Both the position numbers and the translations under genes were made by a program. From Buxus sempervirens (Eukaryota > Streptophyta > Magnoliopsida > Buxales > Buxaceae): a stretch of DNA of 64,000 nt. Where the stretch lies: positions 4,742,835 through 4,806,834 of the forward strand of contig OX387186.1 in NCBI GenBank assembly GCA_947561395.2. Reading direction: 5' to 3'. Shown piece after piece: positions 11,746 to 23,500 of this stretch. Numbering within the stretch: position 1 is the first letter of the stretch; every line of letters begins with the position of its first letter. The notes beneath the pieces were generated by a model, which saw only the letters and a program-made list of their open reading frames with translations, was not told the DNA's origin and searched no databases.

Positions 11746-14700
11746 TTTATTCCCCCGAACGAAGCTGAACAAGATTTGGCTTGCTGTGGATCCATACGGC
11801 ATGGAAACCCCTCTCTATCTCTCTCTCTCTCTCTCACAAACACGTGCACACATTCGGACCTAGGTTTTAAAAAGAATTTTAGTTAGGCAATCCCCTCATT
11901 TTCTCTCACTGGTTGTTGATTTTTCAAAGGACAACCAGTGAGTTTTTAGTCATTTGCTTAGGAGAACAGGAACCTTTATCCCCGTTTCATTTCGTACACA
12001 TTTCTTCCCCCCAAGCATCCAAATACCTTCGTCATGCTTCACTTCCTATATTCGGTCTCTCCATGCTGCACCAAGGCAACATATTTTTTAGGCCTTCCAG
12101 CAGCAATGGCTCCACTTTTGGTTTTTTTTAGACTTTAGTACAGCAGCAGTGGTAGTAGCAGCTGCGGTGTTGATTATGGTTGTTGATGTTGTTTTATAGA
12201 TATAGTTGTAGCAGCTTGTTTATCATTAGACCGATGATACCGGAGACGGTTTTGTGATCTCCCCTCCATCAGTCTATCCATCTTGAGCTCTGCCAGTGAT
12301 CTGTGAGAATGAAAAATGATTTGTACAGGGTCAATTGTACTGCCTCTTGTCTCTTATTAATGTAGACATAGAGGCTGGTTGATAGTGTCAAACAAGTGAC
12401 TGGCAGCAATTTATATCTGTTTCTATTTTTTATGGTTTATGAGTGATATTGGATCTGTTTTAGTTATAATTCACAACAGTTCATAACAAGTATATTTTGT
12501 GCTTCTCAATCTGGCCTTCTCCATTCTTTTGTCATTGTGCAGTTTTTGAGCTACTTTTTAAGTGTCTAATTTTTCTGTTTTTAGATACATAAACATCCCC
12601 TTAACTCTGAGGCTAGCCACACAACAGCAGCATTTTAACTACTGCAGAAATTATCCATTTCAATGTTAGAAATTGAAACTGGTTACAGCCAACTTCTATT
12701 TGAACTGTGACTAAATATACTTTATCATTCTCCCTAATGCCTCCTCTTGAACGGTATCAGGACTTGCAGTATTGTCTGATGCTTCCAAAATGTGGCCTGA
12801 AATTTACTTCTCAAAGACTGCTGCTTCTTCCTATGTTGTCAAGGGGTTTTGATTACCACTGTAAGTCCATTCCTAAATATTTATATCCTGCTTGTAAGCA
12901 AACTACCTCCTGTTTGTGCTGGGTATTGATTTCAATGTGCAGTCTTTTGTACTTTGTTGATGCATACTAGAAAAACTGGTGAAGCCTGTAACATCCAAAT
13001 ACCACATGCAAGCCAATGAACTAGCTATGTTGTTAAAAAAAATTTTAAAAATGGGAAAAAAAATTTTGGGATTAGAAGTATATTCCTCAATGATATAAGC
13101 AGTAACTGAAGTTAGCAAAACATGTAACATAATGCATGAAACCTTTTTCGCATTGTTTATTATGTTGACTTTCAGGATATGCAATGGAGTAGACATGGAT
13201 GGAGAGAGGTGGGGTCAATGGCCGTCCCATGAGATCATTGGCACATTTCTTATTGGGAAGGGCACAAAATTTATGGATAAAACAATAAAATAATCATGAC
13301 GCAAAGTGTCTGTGTGGAGATAAGGTGGCCATGGATGTGGAAATCACTTGTCATTTCTTTAGAATACACTAACTTCAATGTTATGTTGTGCATATCACTA
13401 TCTCTTGCACAGAATAAGAAGGAAAAAAATAATTGGTAGAGTTTGGAAGCTGGTATGATGTCAGTTCAAATTAACCTTGCACTGCCCAGGCCTTAATACC
13501 TAGTAATTAGTTGGCTGGATGTGGTCAAGGAGCAAGTTCCTTGTCAAAACCATGTTCTTCTGTTCATTTTTCTGTTCCCGTGATCCAAAATGTTCATTAA
13601 AAAAGGATTAATGTGCATACGTGATCACACCAAGTTAAAAAAAAATTGGGTGGTAGTATATCATCAAATTGGACACTAACAAGAAGGATATGGTAGCATG
13701 CAAATAATTTCGGCTTTATTTATTAACTTCTAAGTTCTATTACGGAATCAAGGCTCATCTACTTTGGAGTTTCGGAAGTCTTCCATAAAACCAGAATACT
13801 AGGAATAATTGTTCTGTTGCTTGGATGTACATGAAATTTTTGCTTCAGTTATTCCCATTGAATAGAAATGGGATGAGATATTAATGAGTTAAACTTTCTG
13901 ATAATCTACCATAAGAAAGCGGGGCTCATTTCTTGGGTTATGAAACATCAGGAAGTGGTTTAAAGTCCATAGGTTTTGATGATATTTCACTGAAAATGGA
14001 TGCAGTTGTATGGCCTATTACATTAAATAGCCTTCCAATTGAAAATTTTGGTGCTTCGGATGTATACAGTCGCACCCATTGTTCTCCTGCATATTTAGTT
14101 TTTGGTGAGATCTGAAGGATTAGAAAAGGTAGCAGACCCAATAGTTCAGAAAGATTAAAGACATTAAATCAGGTCCGAAATTAACATTCTTTCTATGGTC
14201 AATTGCATTTATCTCCAGAACTTAATTTACACGACTCTGGTTAGATCTAAGCTTTGGGGAAAGGAAAACTAGGTGACTTTTATGGTTTTCTGCAACAACA
14301 TCCTAGACAAAACTTAGAGCTATGAGTAGAGAAAAATGTTTAGTAAATGATCTGAAAATCCTTTTGATCTAGTGTTTAATTCTTACTTGTGTTCTAATAA
14401 TTAGATGACATGGAGGTAAAAAGCAGTGGAAGCAATAAGAAAGACACACTCAACAGAAGCTTAATCTTCCCCCCTTCAATTTACAATCTAATCTTGGTAG
14501 GGAGGGAGTGATTTAAGAGGAATTCTCTACAAACAGAAGATAATAGTGGTGGTATAGGTTGAAATTCATGAACGTTGGGCTAGAAGCTCTAGTTATACAA
14601 ATACCTCTGAAAAAATTAGGTTGGATGATCATTATTGATATGAATACTGTTTTGGCTCAGTTATTTTGACTAACAAGGCAGAGGTTTCATGGTTTGTCAT

Positions 14701-15021
14701 TTTAATGGGAGTTCATGTTCTTGGAAAACAATTCTTAAAAATGGGAAGTGTTGACATACAAAAGTATTAATGGCAATCTGTATATAAAACAGCTATTTCA
14801 TATTTATAAGTTCTTGAAATATTGGTCTTATTTTGTACCCTAGAAATCAGAACGAATGATTACATATGTTTATTATACGTCAATTAGCATAGTCTTCAGA
14901 ACTGATTTAACCTTGCAGGCTGACAACAATGAACATTCAGTAATCGTCTAGATGGAACTAGGGAAGACAAAGATAACAGAAATTCACCACTTGTACCAGG
15001 GGAAAAAAAATTACAAAAAGC

Positions 15022-15451
15022 TGCAAAATTAATTTTTAGTGGTGCTTTATAAAAGTATTTAAGATTTAGTTAGCAAAGTTTTGAGTTTTAACTTTTATTG
15101 CACATTTATCAAAATAATTAATTTTTAGTGTCATTTCACTGTTACAAGTGAATTCTTCCAAAAATACCCTTATACAACTTACTTCCAGAACTTGTACAAA
15201 CAATAAATTGACTTGTACAAGCCATTTTAGACTTGTACAAGTTAATAAATTTGCTTGTACCTTGAATGAGTGATTTGTACAAGCCATTTGGATGAGTGAT
15301 ATAAGGGCATTCTTGGAATACTTGATTTGTAATAGTGAAATAGCACTAAAAATTAATTATTTTGATAAAGGTGCAGTAAAAGTTAAAACTCAAAGCTTTG
15401 CTAACTAAATCTTAAATATTTTATAAAGCACCACTAAAAATTAATTTTGCA
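15022..15451. mobile_element. MITE copy A (same family as the DUF1218 intron element)
   Basis: The left arm TGCAAAATTAATTTTTAGTG is mirrored by CACTAAAAATTAATTTTGCA at the right end. Immediately inside, GGTGCTTTAT and AAGATTTAGTTAGCAAAG have inverted counterparts on the right. The interior shares long stretches with the element at 5797-6184, including the repeated CTTGTACAAG motifs. No coding capacity is seen. Confidence 0.8.
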
Positions 15452-15844
15452 GTTTTTAGAGGTGCTTTATCAAAATATTTAAGATTTAGTTAACAAAGTT
15501 TTGAATTTTAACTTTTATTGCACATTTATCAAAATAATTAATTTTTAATACCATTTCAATGTTACAAGTGAATTCTTCCAAAAATACCCTTATACAACTT
15601 ACTTCCGGGACTTGTACAAGCCATTTTAAACTTGTACAAGTTAATAAATTAGCTTGTACCTTGAATGAGTGATTTGTACAAGCCATTAAATGAGTGATGT
15701 AAGGGCATTCTTGGAATAGTTGATTTGTAATAGTGAAATAGCATTAAAAATTAATTATTTTGATAAAGGTGCAGTAAAAGTTAAAACTCAAAGCTTTGCT
15801 AACTAAATCTTAAATATTTTGATAAAGCACCACTAAAAATTAAT
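15452..15844. mobile_element. MITE copy B, adjacent to copy A
   Basis: A second full-length copy in the same orientation abuts copy A, sharing the TGCA border. Its left arm is slightly eroded (TTTTTAGAGGTGCTTTATC); the right arm ends CACTAAAAATTAATTTCCCC. The right end is followed by a roughly 31-bp duplication of AAAAATTAATTTCCCC plus a T-rich tail. The closeness of A and B suggests a local tandem duplication or insertion of one copy into the end of the other. Confidence 0.78.
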
Positions 15845-18390
15845 TTCCCCTTTTTTTCTCCCAAAAATTAATTTCCCCTTTTTTTTCCTCCCACTACGTT
15901 GAAAGAAAATGCTTCACAGCTTCATATTTGTTATATTAATAGAAGTTGCAATAGTGATAGGTAGCATTTGTACTTGGATCATGGATGGCCACCATAGGGT
16001 GATAGAATCAGTTGGTTTATGCTGGTGACATCCCTATGTACAGGGACTGATTAAGCTCAACTTTGACAGGTACATGAATAAGGATTGAAAAAAGAGAATC
16101 TAGGGAATCTTCTTAGTGACTTTTTTTTTGTTGAAAACTTAGTGACTCTCTTGGTAGACTATTTGTAGGAGACCTCCATTTAAAATTTCCTTACTTATTT
16201 GGGAAAAAGAAGAGAATATATGAAAGAGATTTGATTATTTTCTTCTTTCTCTTCTTTTATTTGATTTAATTTGTATTTTTGATTGAGAGATAGAAAGCTG
16301 CTTGATAATGACCATTTTACCTGAACCTTTTTGGTCATGGGATTTGGACCTAGGTCTGTTGGTTTTCCACAACCAGGCATCTCTATAAAAAGATAAATTT
16401 CAAAAACTTGTTCTGTTTTTCTGTCATGCTATTTTTATAACCATAATTTTTTTTTATTTACTTACAAATTTTGAAATATTTGTAGCTTTGAGACTTTTCA
16501 AATTTTAGAATCAAATCTTATATAGGTAATCTTAAAAATCACCATATATATATATACTGATTCCTAACTTATGATATCAGTTATACACAATTTTTGGGTA
16601 TATACTATTTATTAATGTTTCAATAAAAATATATTTATAGTTTTCATTCTATGGCTCTGTTTTGCCCTATTTTTTTCTGCCAAAATTGTATTCAACTTAG
16701 ATCCCATAATGCTTTTTTGATAGAATTCATAAAAAATAAAGCATAAAAATGTATTGCAAAACTTATGGCAGATGTAGACTAGTGTGGCATAACCCTTTTT
16801 TTAATATTTACCTTTTTCTTTAAACGAAGAAACTATATTTAACAGTTAGCCTTAGAAAAATGTCTGTGCTTTGCTGAAAGTGCCAGTGAAAAGATTTGCA
16901 TCAGCTGGCACTCTCTGTGACATCCTATTTTGAACAGGATCAAGGTGCCTTGGAGAATAAGATCTTTAATTGCTGATTTAATAGTTACATTTTGTGACAT
17001 GAAGCGGCCAAAGATCACATTGCTAACCCTTGGCTGGTATGCTGGGATGTCCAAAGGCTGTTTGGCAGAATTAGAAGGACAGGGAAAAAGGTATTGCAGG
17101 TGTTTCAAAAGGAATATTTTAACTCAATAAATTTGCAAAACAGTATCCAACATCCTCTCATAGTATTCTGAGGGAGAGATGTTCTGTTCTGCACAAGGAT
17201 GTTTGGTTCTGAGGCAGTATATTTCAGGCCAAGTTTCTCCCAGTTTGTCTTTTCATGCTTGTTAATTCAAGTCCTTTCTCTGGGGAGAAAGAACGAAAAC
17301 ATGCCAATGCATTATTGATTCTGAAAACAGATTTCTATAATCAGAGTTGTTTTGTTGGTGATTCTTCCAGTGTCAAAGACCAAACTCTGCATTTGCTTCT
17401 GCCCTGTTCCTTAATCTAATACAAGTAGTACAAATCACATGCAGACCCTAAAGCACTCATAGAGATGTTACATTGATATGTCTCCTTGGCTTTGTTGAAA
17501 CTGCCAAATGCTCTCAATGTCTACTATTTTTATTAAGAAATGATTCCACCCCAGATGCAAAAACATTAGGACCCTTCTTGGTAAGCACTTGGCGGGTACG
17601 TGTTTTGCGAGGAAAAGGTTTCCTTTTGGAGGAAATTATCAAGCTGATTAGCTGTTTACCAATGGTGCTTTCTGTTAAACATCAGCCAAGATCACCTGGC
17701 TAGATTCATCAAGCTGTGGGTACTGATCATGTGTGTAGGAAATAAACCTCTTCTTTCTGTCTTTGTCGCTCTATTAAACACAGTTAGAATGACAGGAAGA
17801 GAATCTATCTTTCTCAATCTTTGTTATAGACTGTAAAATTAAGGAATTGTTGAGATAAAAGACAAAGCTAGGTGAAGAGGGGTTTGATTGATACTAGCTT
17901 ACCTGTCTCAACAAAAACAGGCAAAAGGAGAATAACCTGTTATTATGTTTCATATAACTTTAGACAATTAAGCACGAGCACATCATTTCATCCTTCTTTT
18001 TTGTCCCTTTTTCTCTCAATTCTTTTCAGATGCAAACGTGAGTGTGGCATCCAAGAAACTCACAGTACCAAAACAACTCCTTTTAAGTAAAACGCCAAGC
18101 TCATCTAAACAAGGACGATGCTGTGCTGTACTTAGCATGCCAAAACCATAAACAAACACAATGCAACTTGCTTCATTGTCTAAATAAGAAGCAGGTCTAT
18201 AATGACTGGGTTTTGAATCTATCATTCTCAAAAACACATCTAGTTTTGAATTATTACAGATGAATAAATAGAAAATAAGAAGCAGGTCTATAATGACTCA
18301 AAACTCTTCTCACTTCTCAATTAGTTTAAAGACTTTGAGCTTAACCAGGCTGTTGGGAATCAAGCCACGTGGTCTTCCTGTCCCCTTTGT

Positions 18391-18412
18391 CTCTCTCTCT
18401 CTCTCTCTCTCT
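18391..18412. repeat. (CT)n microsatellite
   Basis: A perfect CT run of about eleven repeats in intergenic sequence. No gene could be tied to it. Confidence 0.85.
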
Positions 18413-19220
18413 GTGTAATTAATTAACTTTGCTCAACGTGGGTAATTTATATTATTATTTATAAACTCTGGACTAATAATGGTGGCGTTAATGGCGGAGG
18501 TAACGGTGGAAACCGTGTAAAGCAGAGCAAAGGCATAACTGATGATCGAGCATTTACAGCCAGAAATCTATGGATTTAGAAGAGTCTCCTTGCAATTCGG
18601 CCCCAGTTGACAATGCCCCGTGAAGGAGTAGTTGAGCTTTTAACTGCGTTTTTTATTCTTTTTTTTTTTGGTACAAAAACCGAGTCAAAGACTGGCCGGG
18701 ACTTAGTGGGGTTTGCGGCTGGCTCTAGTTGTCCACCACTGGTTGACTTGGGCAGAACTCACAAAGTCACAAGTCAACCGATTCGATCCATTAGGTAGAC
18801 GGGGCGAACAGAACAGTCTTGACCCTTGACACTGCAACAAGCGTCGCGTTTGTGAAGTTTTAAGGCTATTTATTCCCGGCCATTACTTTATTACTGGCTG
18901 GCGTGAGTGAGGTAGCCGGCGGGTTGACGTTTTCACCGTCTCCACCGTCCCTCCGTTTTCTTCGCTTTTTCCTCTCCTTAACACACTTATTAAATAATAA
19001 TCACACAGCTGCACTGCATAAGCTGCCTCCACACTCTTTCTGATTTGAGGAGACCTGTTAATATTTACTCCCAAAACTAGCAATTATTGATTTACAACGG
19101 CGTTTTTCTTTTTCTTTTTTTCCCCTGTACTTTGATGCCCAACTGGATTTTTTAGGACTTAGCTAAATCGCCTGTTCATTGGCAATTTAGCTAAATTATG
19201 ATGTGTAGTGCACACAAATG

Positions 19221-19712
19221 AGTGTATTTAACATGTAAATTAGTGCATCCAAAATTACCTATAACAGAGTAACTTATGATTCTTTTTGAGAGAAAAAAAA
19301 ACATATTGTATCTTACACATTAAAAAAAAAAATTGTGTCTCAGCGTATAAATCGGTGCATCAAAAATCAAATCTATACTATATTTAATGCGAGAAGGTTT
19401 CTGGGGAAGCGTGCTAAGATCCATGCACAAGTTCTCAAAAAAGCCCATACCGTACGTTGTTAAGGTTTTATTAACATAGGGTTTCAATAGTCATACCCTA
19501 CCTCTTTGTTCAAAACTCAGACAGTTACAAAACCGTTCCCTTTCTCCATGCACATTACTGCACGTGCACCCCTGCTAGTCACTTATAACTTGTGTGTCAA
19601 ACATGTAAACTGGTACATCTAAAATCACATGTGACGACTAAGCGATTTTACTTATAAGTGCGTCTTATACATAGAGAGAGTGTCCAACATATAAATTAGT
19701 ATATCTACAGTT
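19221..19712. repeat. Degenerate four-copy motif cluster
   Basis: Four variants of GTGTCAAACATGTAAATTAGTGCATC followed by AAAATCA occur near 19221, 19333, 19591 and 19679 in the same orientation with irregular spacing. This looks like decayed repetitive DNA; family unknown. Confidence 0.5.
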
Positions 19713-20320
19713 TTAAGTATATTAGAATAACCGTTGGATGGTGTGACCATCCCATGATGAGACATGCAAACCACTAACTCCCTGCATTAATAAAATGGTG
19801 GCAAAACAGTTGAACTTACTAATCAATTAATCCTACGGACTGCACCGTCAGCGTCGCTATTGACAGCAGCGGACCTCAAACTTGGCCCAAACCAGGCCCA
19901 AAGTGGTCACCTTGAGCAGCCATGGAGGTAGCATCAAGGAAGGAATCATTCTTTCTCTCGAGTCTTGGACTTATCCTCTGATACCCTAATGATCTCATTA
20001 CCTGCAACCCCCCACATGATGACCTATGAGCTTGGCATTAGGCAGCTTGGATTACTGAACCGGAGGCCAACTCCTCCCAAATTTTCCCTTTAAAAAAATC
20101 ACGTAGGCTTGGGTAAGAAACAGTTGAAGATAATAAACAAACAGGGGATAGAAAGAGAAAGGGAAGGGAGAAGGAGCAGATAGAGAGAGAGAGAAGCAGT
20201 GAAGAGTTGAGGTCGTTTCGTTTCTTTTGTGTCATTTTCTTTTATTTTCACTCGCGTGTCGCGTCCAGATCTACAAATAAACCCCAAAAAAAGAAAAAAA
20301 AAACGCAAAAAGAGAGAAGC

Positions 20321-20389
20321 ATGAACGACACCATCACCAACGACTACAACAAGGGCAAGACCAAGGCTGTCTTTGCACGAACTGCATAG
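20321..20389 (+). CDS. Candidate uORF (22 aa) in the WD40 gene leader
   Basis: ATG to TAG, 22 codons, starting MNDTITNDYNKGK and ending 202 bp before the WD40 start codon. The 14 codons after ATG all end in C or G in an otherwise AT-rich region, which is unusual for chance sequence. I do not recognise it as a known conserved-peptide uORF. It counts as a uORF only if transcription starts upstream of 20321, which the sequence does not prove. Confidence 0.35.
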   Translation: MNDTITNDYNKGKTKAVFARTA

Positions 20390-20555
20390 GGCTTCGTTCC
20401 TTTATCTGTTCTCTCTCTCTATCTCCGACTCTCTTTACAAATCATCGGATCTGAGTCCCAAGTACGAGCCACAGAGATCGATTGAATTGAATCCTCGGAT
20501 CTCTTCAAATTCCGATTAGATTTTAGATTTTGATCGGATCGAAGCGTGTTCCTGA

Positions 20556-20589
20556 TTCGGGCATTCGCATTCTGATGGGAATGCCCGAA
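20556..20589 (+). promoter_or_regulatory. RNA hairpin immediately before the WD40 start codon
   Basis: TTCGGGCATTC (20556-20566) and GAATGCCCGAA (20579-20589) form a perfect 11-bp stem with a 12-nt loop. The main AUG at 20592 is two nucleotides past the stem. The loop holds the AUG of a six-codon uORF. Such a structure could slow scanning or modulate start choice; regulation is inference. Confidence 0.6.
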
Positions 20590-20595
20590 CGATGA
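20575..20595 (+). CDS. Six-codon uORF overlapping the WD40 start (AUGA)
   Basis: ATG GGA ATG CCC GAA CGA TGA encodes MGMPER. Its TGA overlaps the WD40 ATG by two bases (ATGA at 20592-20595). The arrangement is typical of termination-reinitiation sites. Whether it is translated is unknown. Confidence 0.45.
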   Translation: MGMPER

Positions 20596-23500
20596 CCAGA
20601 GCCGGGGACGAGGAAGAAGAGGAGGAGTGCTTTTACGAATCTCTCGATCGTATCCTCTCTTCTTCGTCTTCTTCCACTTCCGCTTCCGAGGACGACGACG
20701 CCAATTCTCCTAATTATGCTTCCGACCGTCTCCCGGTTCCCAGATTCCCCATGTCTCTCTCCAAGTACGATATCTGGATTTCCGAGCCCTCCTCCATTGA
20801 AGAGCGCCGGAAACGGCTCCTCCGTGAGATGGGCCTTGCCGGCGACCGCTCTCTTTCCCGACTGAAATCCACTGTCACTGCCGCCGACGATAACGGGAAA
20901 GACCGAGGCGGCATTATGGACGGTGACTTTGGGAGATCTATTTTTTCTGATAGTCTTCCGACTCAGCATCAGCGAGGGAACTCTGAGGATGTCTCCATTT
21001 CTGACATCGTGCGGTCTAAGTCTGATGGTGATGCTGATCGTGACTCCTCTTTGTGCCGGCCACCTCACGATCACTGTAATTCCTCCACTTCTTCTTGTAT
21101 TCATTCAATTCGTTCTATTCATTCGGTCGCGGAGATCGGTTCGTCTGTAAATAACCATCTTGTCGTTAAACAACGAAGCAACGGAAGTAGTGGATCTCCC
21201 ACTGCTAACGCTTCTTCTCCGAATAAGCCTCCTACCGGGAAGTCCTCAAGGAGGGTGGAAGAGGAGATCAGGAGCGACTCCACAGCTTTGAACCCGAAGC
21301 CTGACTCGAATTCGTCACCCGTTCTGGGCAATGCCAGTGGTGGGGAATTCGATGAGGATTTGAACTGTAACGGAATTGTCGAGGTCCCTGATCAGGTTTG
21401 CACCATTAAGAATCTGGACAATGGCGAGCAGTTTGTTGTTAATGAGTTCCGAGAGGATGGTATGTGGGACAAGCTTAAGGAAGTTGTGACGGGACGACAG
21501 CTTACAATGGAGGAATTTCAGATGTCCGTTGGGCATTCACCGATTGTCCAGGAATTGATGCGGAGGCAAAATGTAGAGGAATCGAACCGTAAAAGAGACG
21601 ACCCGTACCAAAATGGGAATGGTAGTGTTGGCAGTGGATCAAAGCCAAAGAAGAAAGGCGGCTGGTTCAAGAGCATAAAGAATGTTGCCGGTACAGTAGC
21701 TGGTCATAAGGAGAGGCGGAGCAGTGATGATAAAGATACATCATCGGACAAAGGTGGGAGAAGGTCGAGCTCTGCAACTGATGACAGCCAGGATATCTCA
21801 TTTCACGGCCCTGAGAGGGTTAGAGTTCGGCAGTATGGAAAGTCTTTCAAAGAGCTTACATCGCTCTACAAGAGCCAAGAGATACAGGCCCATAATGGAT
21901 CCATATGGACCATCAAGTTCAGCTTGGATGGCAGGTATCTTGCGAGTGCTGGAGAAGACTGCATAATTCACATCTGGCAGGTCCTGGAATCAGAGAGAAA
22001 GGGTGATTTGCTGATGGAGAAGCAGGAAGATGGGTCACCAGAACCAGCATTGGCAACATTCCATGTAGACAGCCATTCAGAGAAGAAGAAGAAGAGAGCA
22101 AAGTCATCAATTAGCCGGAAATCTGTCAACTTGGACCATATTGTGGTGCCGGAGACTGTTTTTTCGCTTTCAGAAAAACCCATTTACTCCTTCCAAGGGC
22201 ATCTTGATGACGTGCTTGACCTCTCATGGTCCAAGTCTGAGGTTAGTTGCTATCTCATACAATGATTATTTTCATTTCATTTCTAGCATTCCTTACTTTG
22301 TGCATGAGGATTAGGTTTGAATTTCTCAATTTAATCTTCATCTATCATCCTCCTTTATTGTCTTTCTGGGGAAATAGAGTTGATTAGATCATTTTAAGTG
22401 AGAATGAGTCGTTGATAATTCAATAAGCTGGAACCAGCGTCTTAAGCCACCTCAGTGATCACCACACACATGCCGGAAATAAGATCTCAGGATATTTCTT
22501 GTGGGATTCCAGAAATGGAGAAGTACTTGTAATGCTTGTAAACAATTTATATGATGAGATTAAGGGGGAACAAAATGTACAATGAGATTTGTTGAAGTTA
22601 ATAAATTTAGGTAGTCTCCTTGCAAAATATGATCATAGAAGTTTCTGTATGTTAAATGATGCAAAATCATTTATTTCAGATACTTCTTCCCTTGGCAACC
22701 ACCCATAACCAACTATTTTGCTTTTATGGTTAAAGTCAGCATTTCTTGTTTCCCACTTTTAAATCCCTGTACAATATAGGGTTATTGTCATTCAAGTCTG
22801 ACAATTATAATGTTTTTACTAGATTCTGGGGAAATGAGATTAATTTTTCTGCCATTCTCGTTACCCATGTGCACCTCTGAACGTGACCCATACTTTAAAA
22901 GATATCAAAACTCTATGTATAATTGACGTTGTGAGAAATGCTTGGGTATACATTTCTATATGAGTGGACTCAAGGCCAAAATTATTATTTATGTTTTTAT
23001 ATTATTGTCAACAGTTGTTTAGGGTGGCCACAAGAACCTGGAAAAAGTCTTTTTTAAGATGGAAAGGAAAATTTAAGGTTAATTTTCCACTATTTTCTCA
23101 AAATTTAGGACATGCTTAATAGCGTTATGGGCCAAAGTAAATGTGATTTAAGTAGTTAGAAAATTTTTCAAAGCCTAATGCAGTAATGGAGGGACTATAT
23201 ATGAGGGATCTATATTTGTTGATCCAAGCAGTTGTGTTATGGCTTGGCTATTGCAGCTGTGGCATATACCCAATGGAATATAAGGGCCTTAGATAGCTGT
23301 CCTTAATGATATGGTCAAATATTTTTAATCCAAGTAGATATTGTAGTTTCAAATTTAATTGATGTAACAGGTTTTACCACGTAAAAGCTTCTATGGAATT
23401 TGATTTCCTGGAAAAGAGGTTTGGTTTGGCTACTTATTATTTATTATTTGGTTAGAGAGTTGATAAGAGTGTCAAAAATGTGTGATGTTTTCTCTTTTGT

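Larger units (their letters stand above)
11746..20320. other. Long intergenic region between ERF and WD40 genes
   Basis: About 8.6 kb without a supported gene. The first several hundred bases are ERF 3' UTR. Short ORFs at 12707-12970, 13933-14115, 16839-17130, 17473-17703 and 18607-18798 show no domain, no conserved-looking motif and no consistent exon context. Recognised contents are the MITE pair (15.0-15.8 kb), a short direct repeat AAGAAGCAGGTCTATAATGACT near 18187 and 18278, a CT microsatellite (18391) and a degenerate four-copy motif (19.2-19.7 kb). From about 20.1 kb a GA-rich segment marks the WD40 promoter or leader. Confidence 0.6.

Noticed and set aside
15066-15686. Similar antisense ORFs beginning MACTNHSF at 15 kb and a relative at 5.8-6.0 kb
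   Set aside because: They recur because the three MITE copies are homologous DNA; the element is non-coding and the ORF lengths differ between copies.
17473-17703. 76-codon ORF in the long intergenic region
   Set aside because: No conserved motif, no neighbouring exons, ordinary chance length.
20523-21104. 193-codon minus-strand ORF opposite WD40 exon 1
   Set aside because: A shadow of the G/C-rich first exon on the other strand; Arg-rich low-complexity content.
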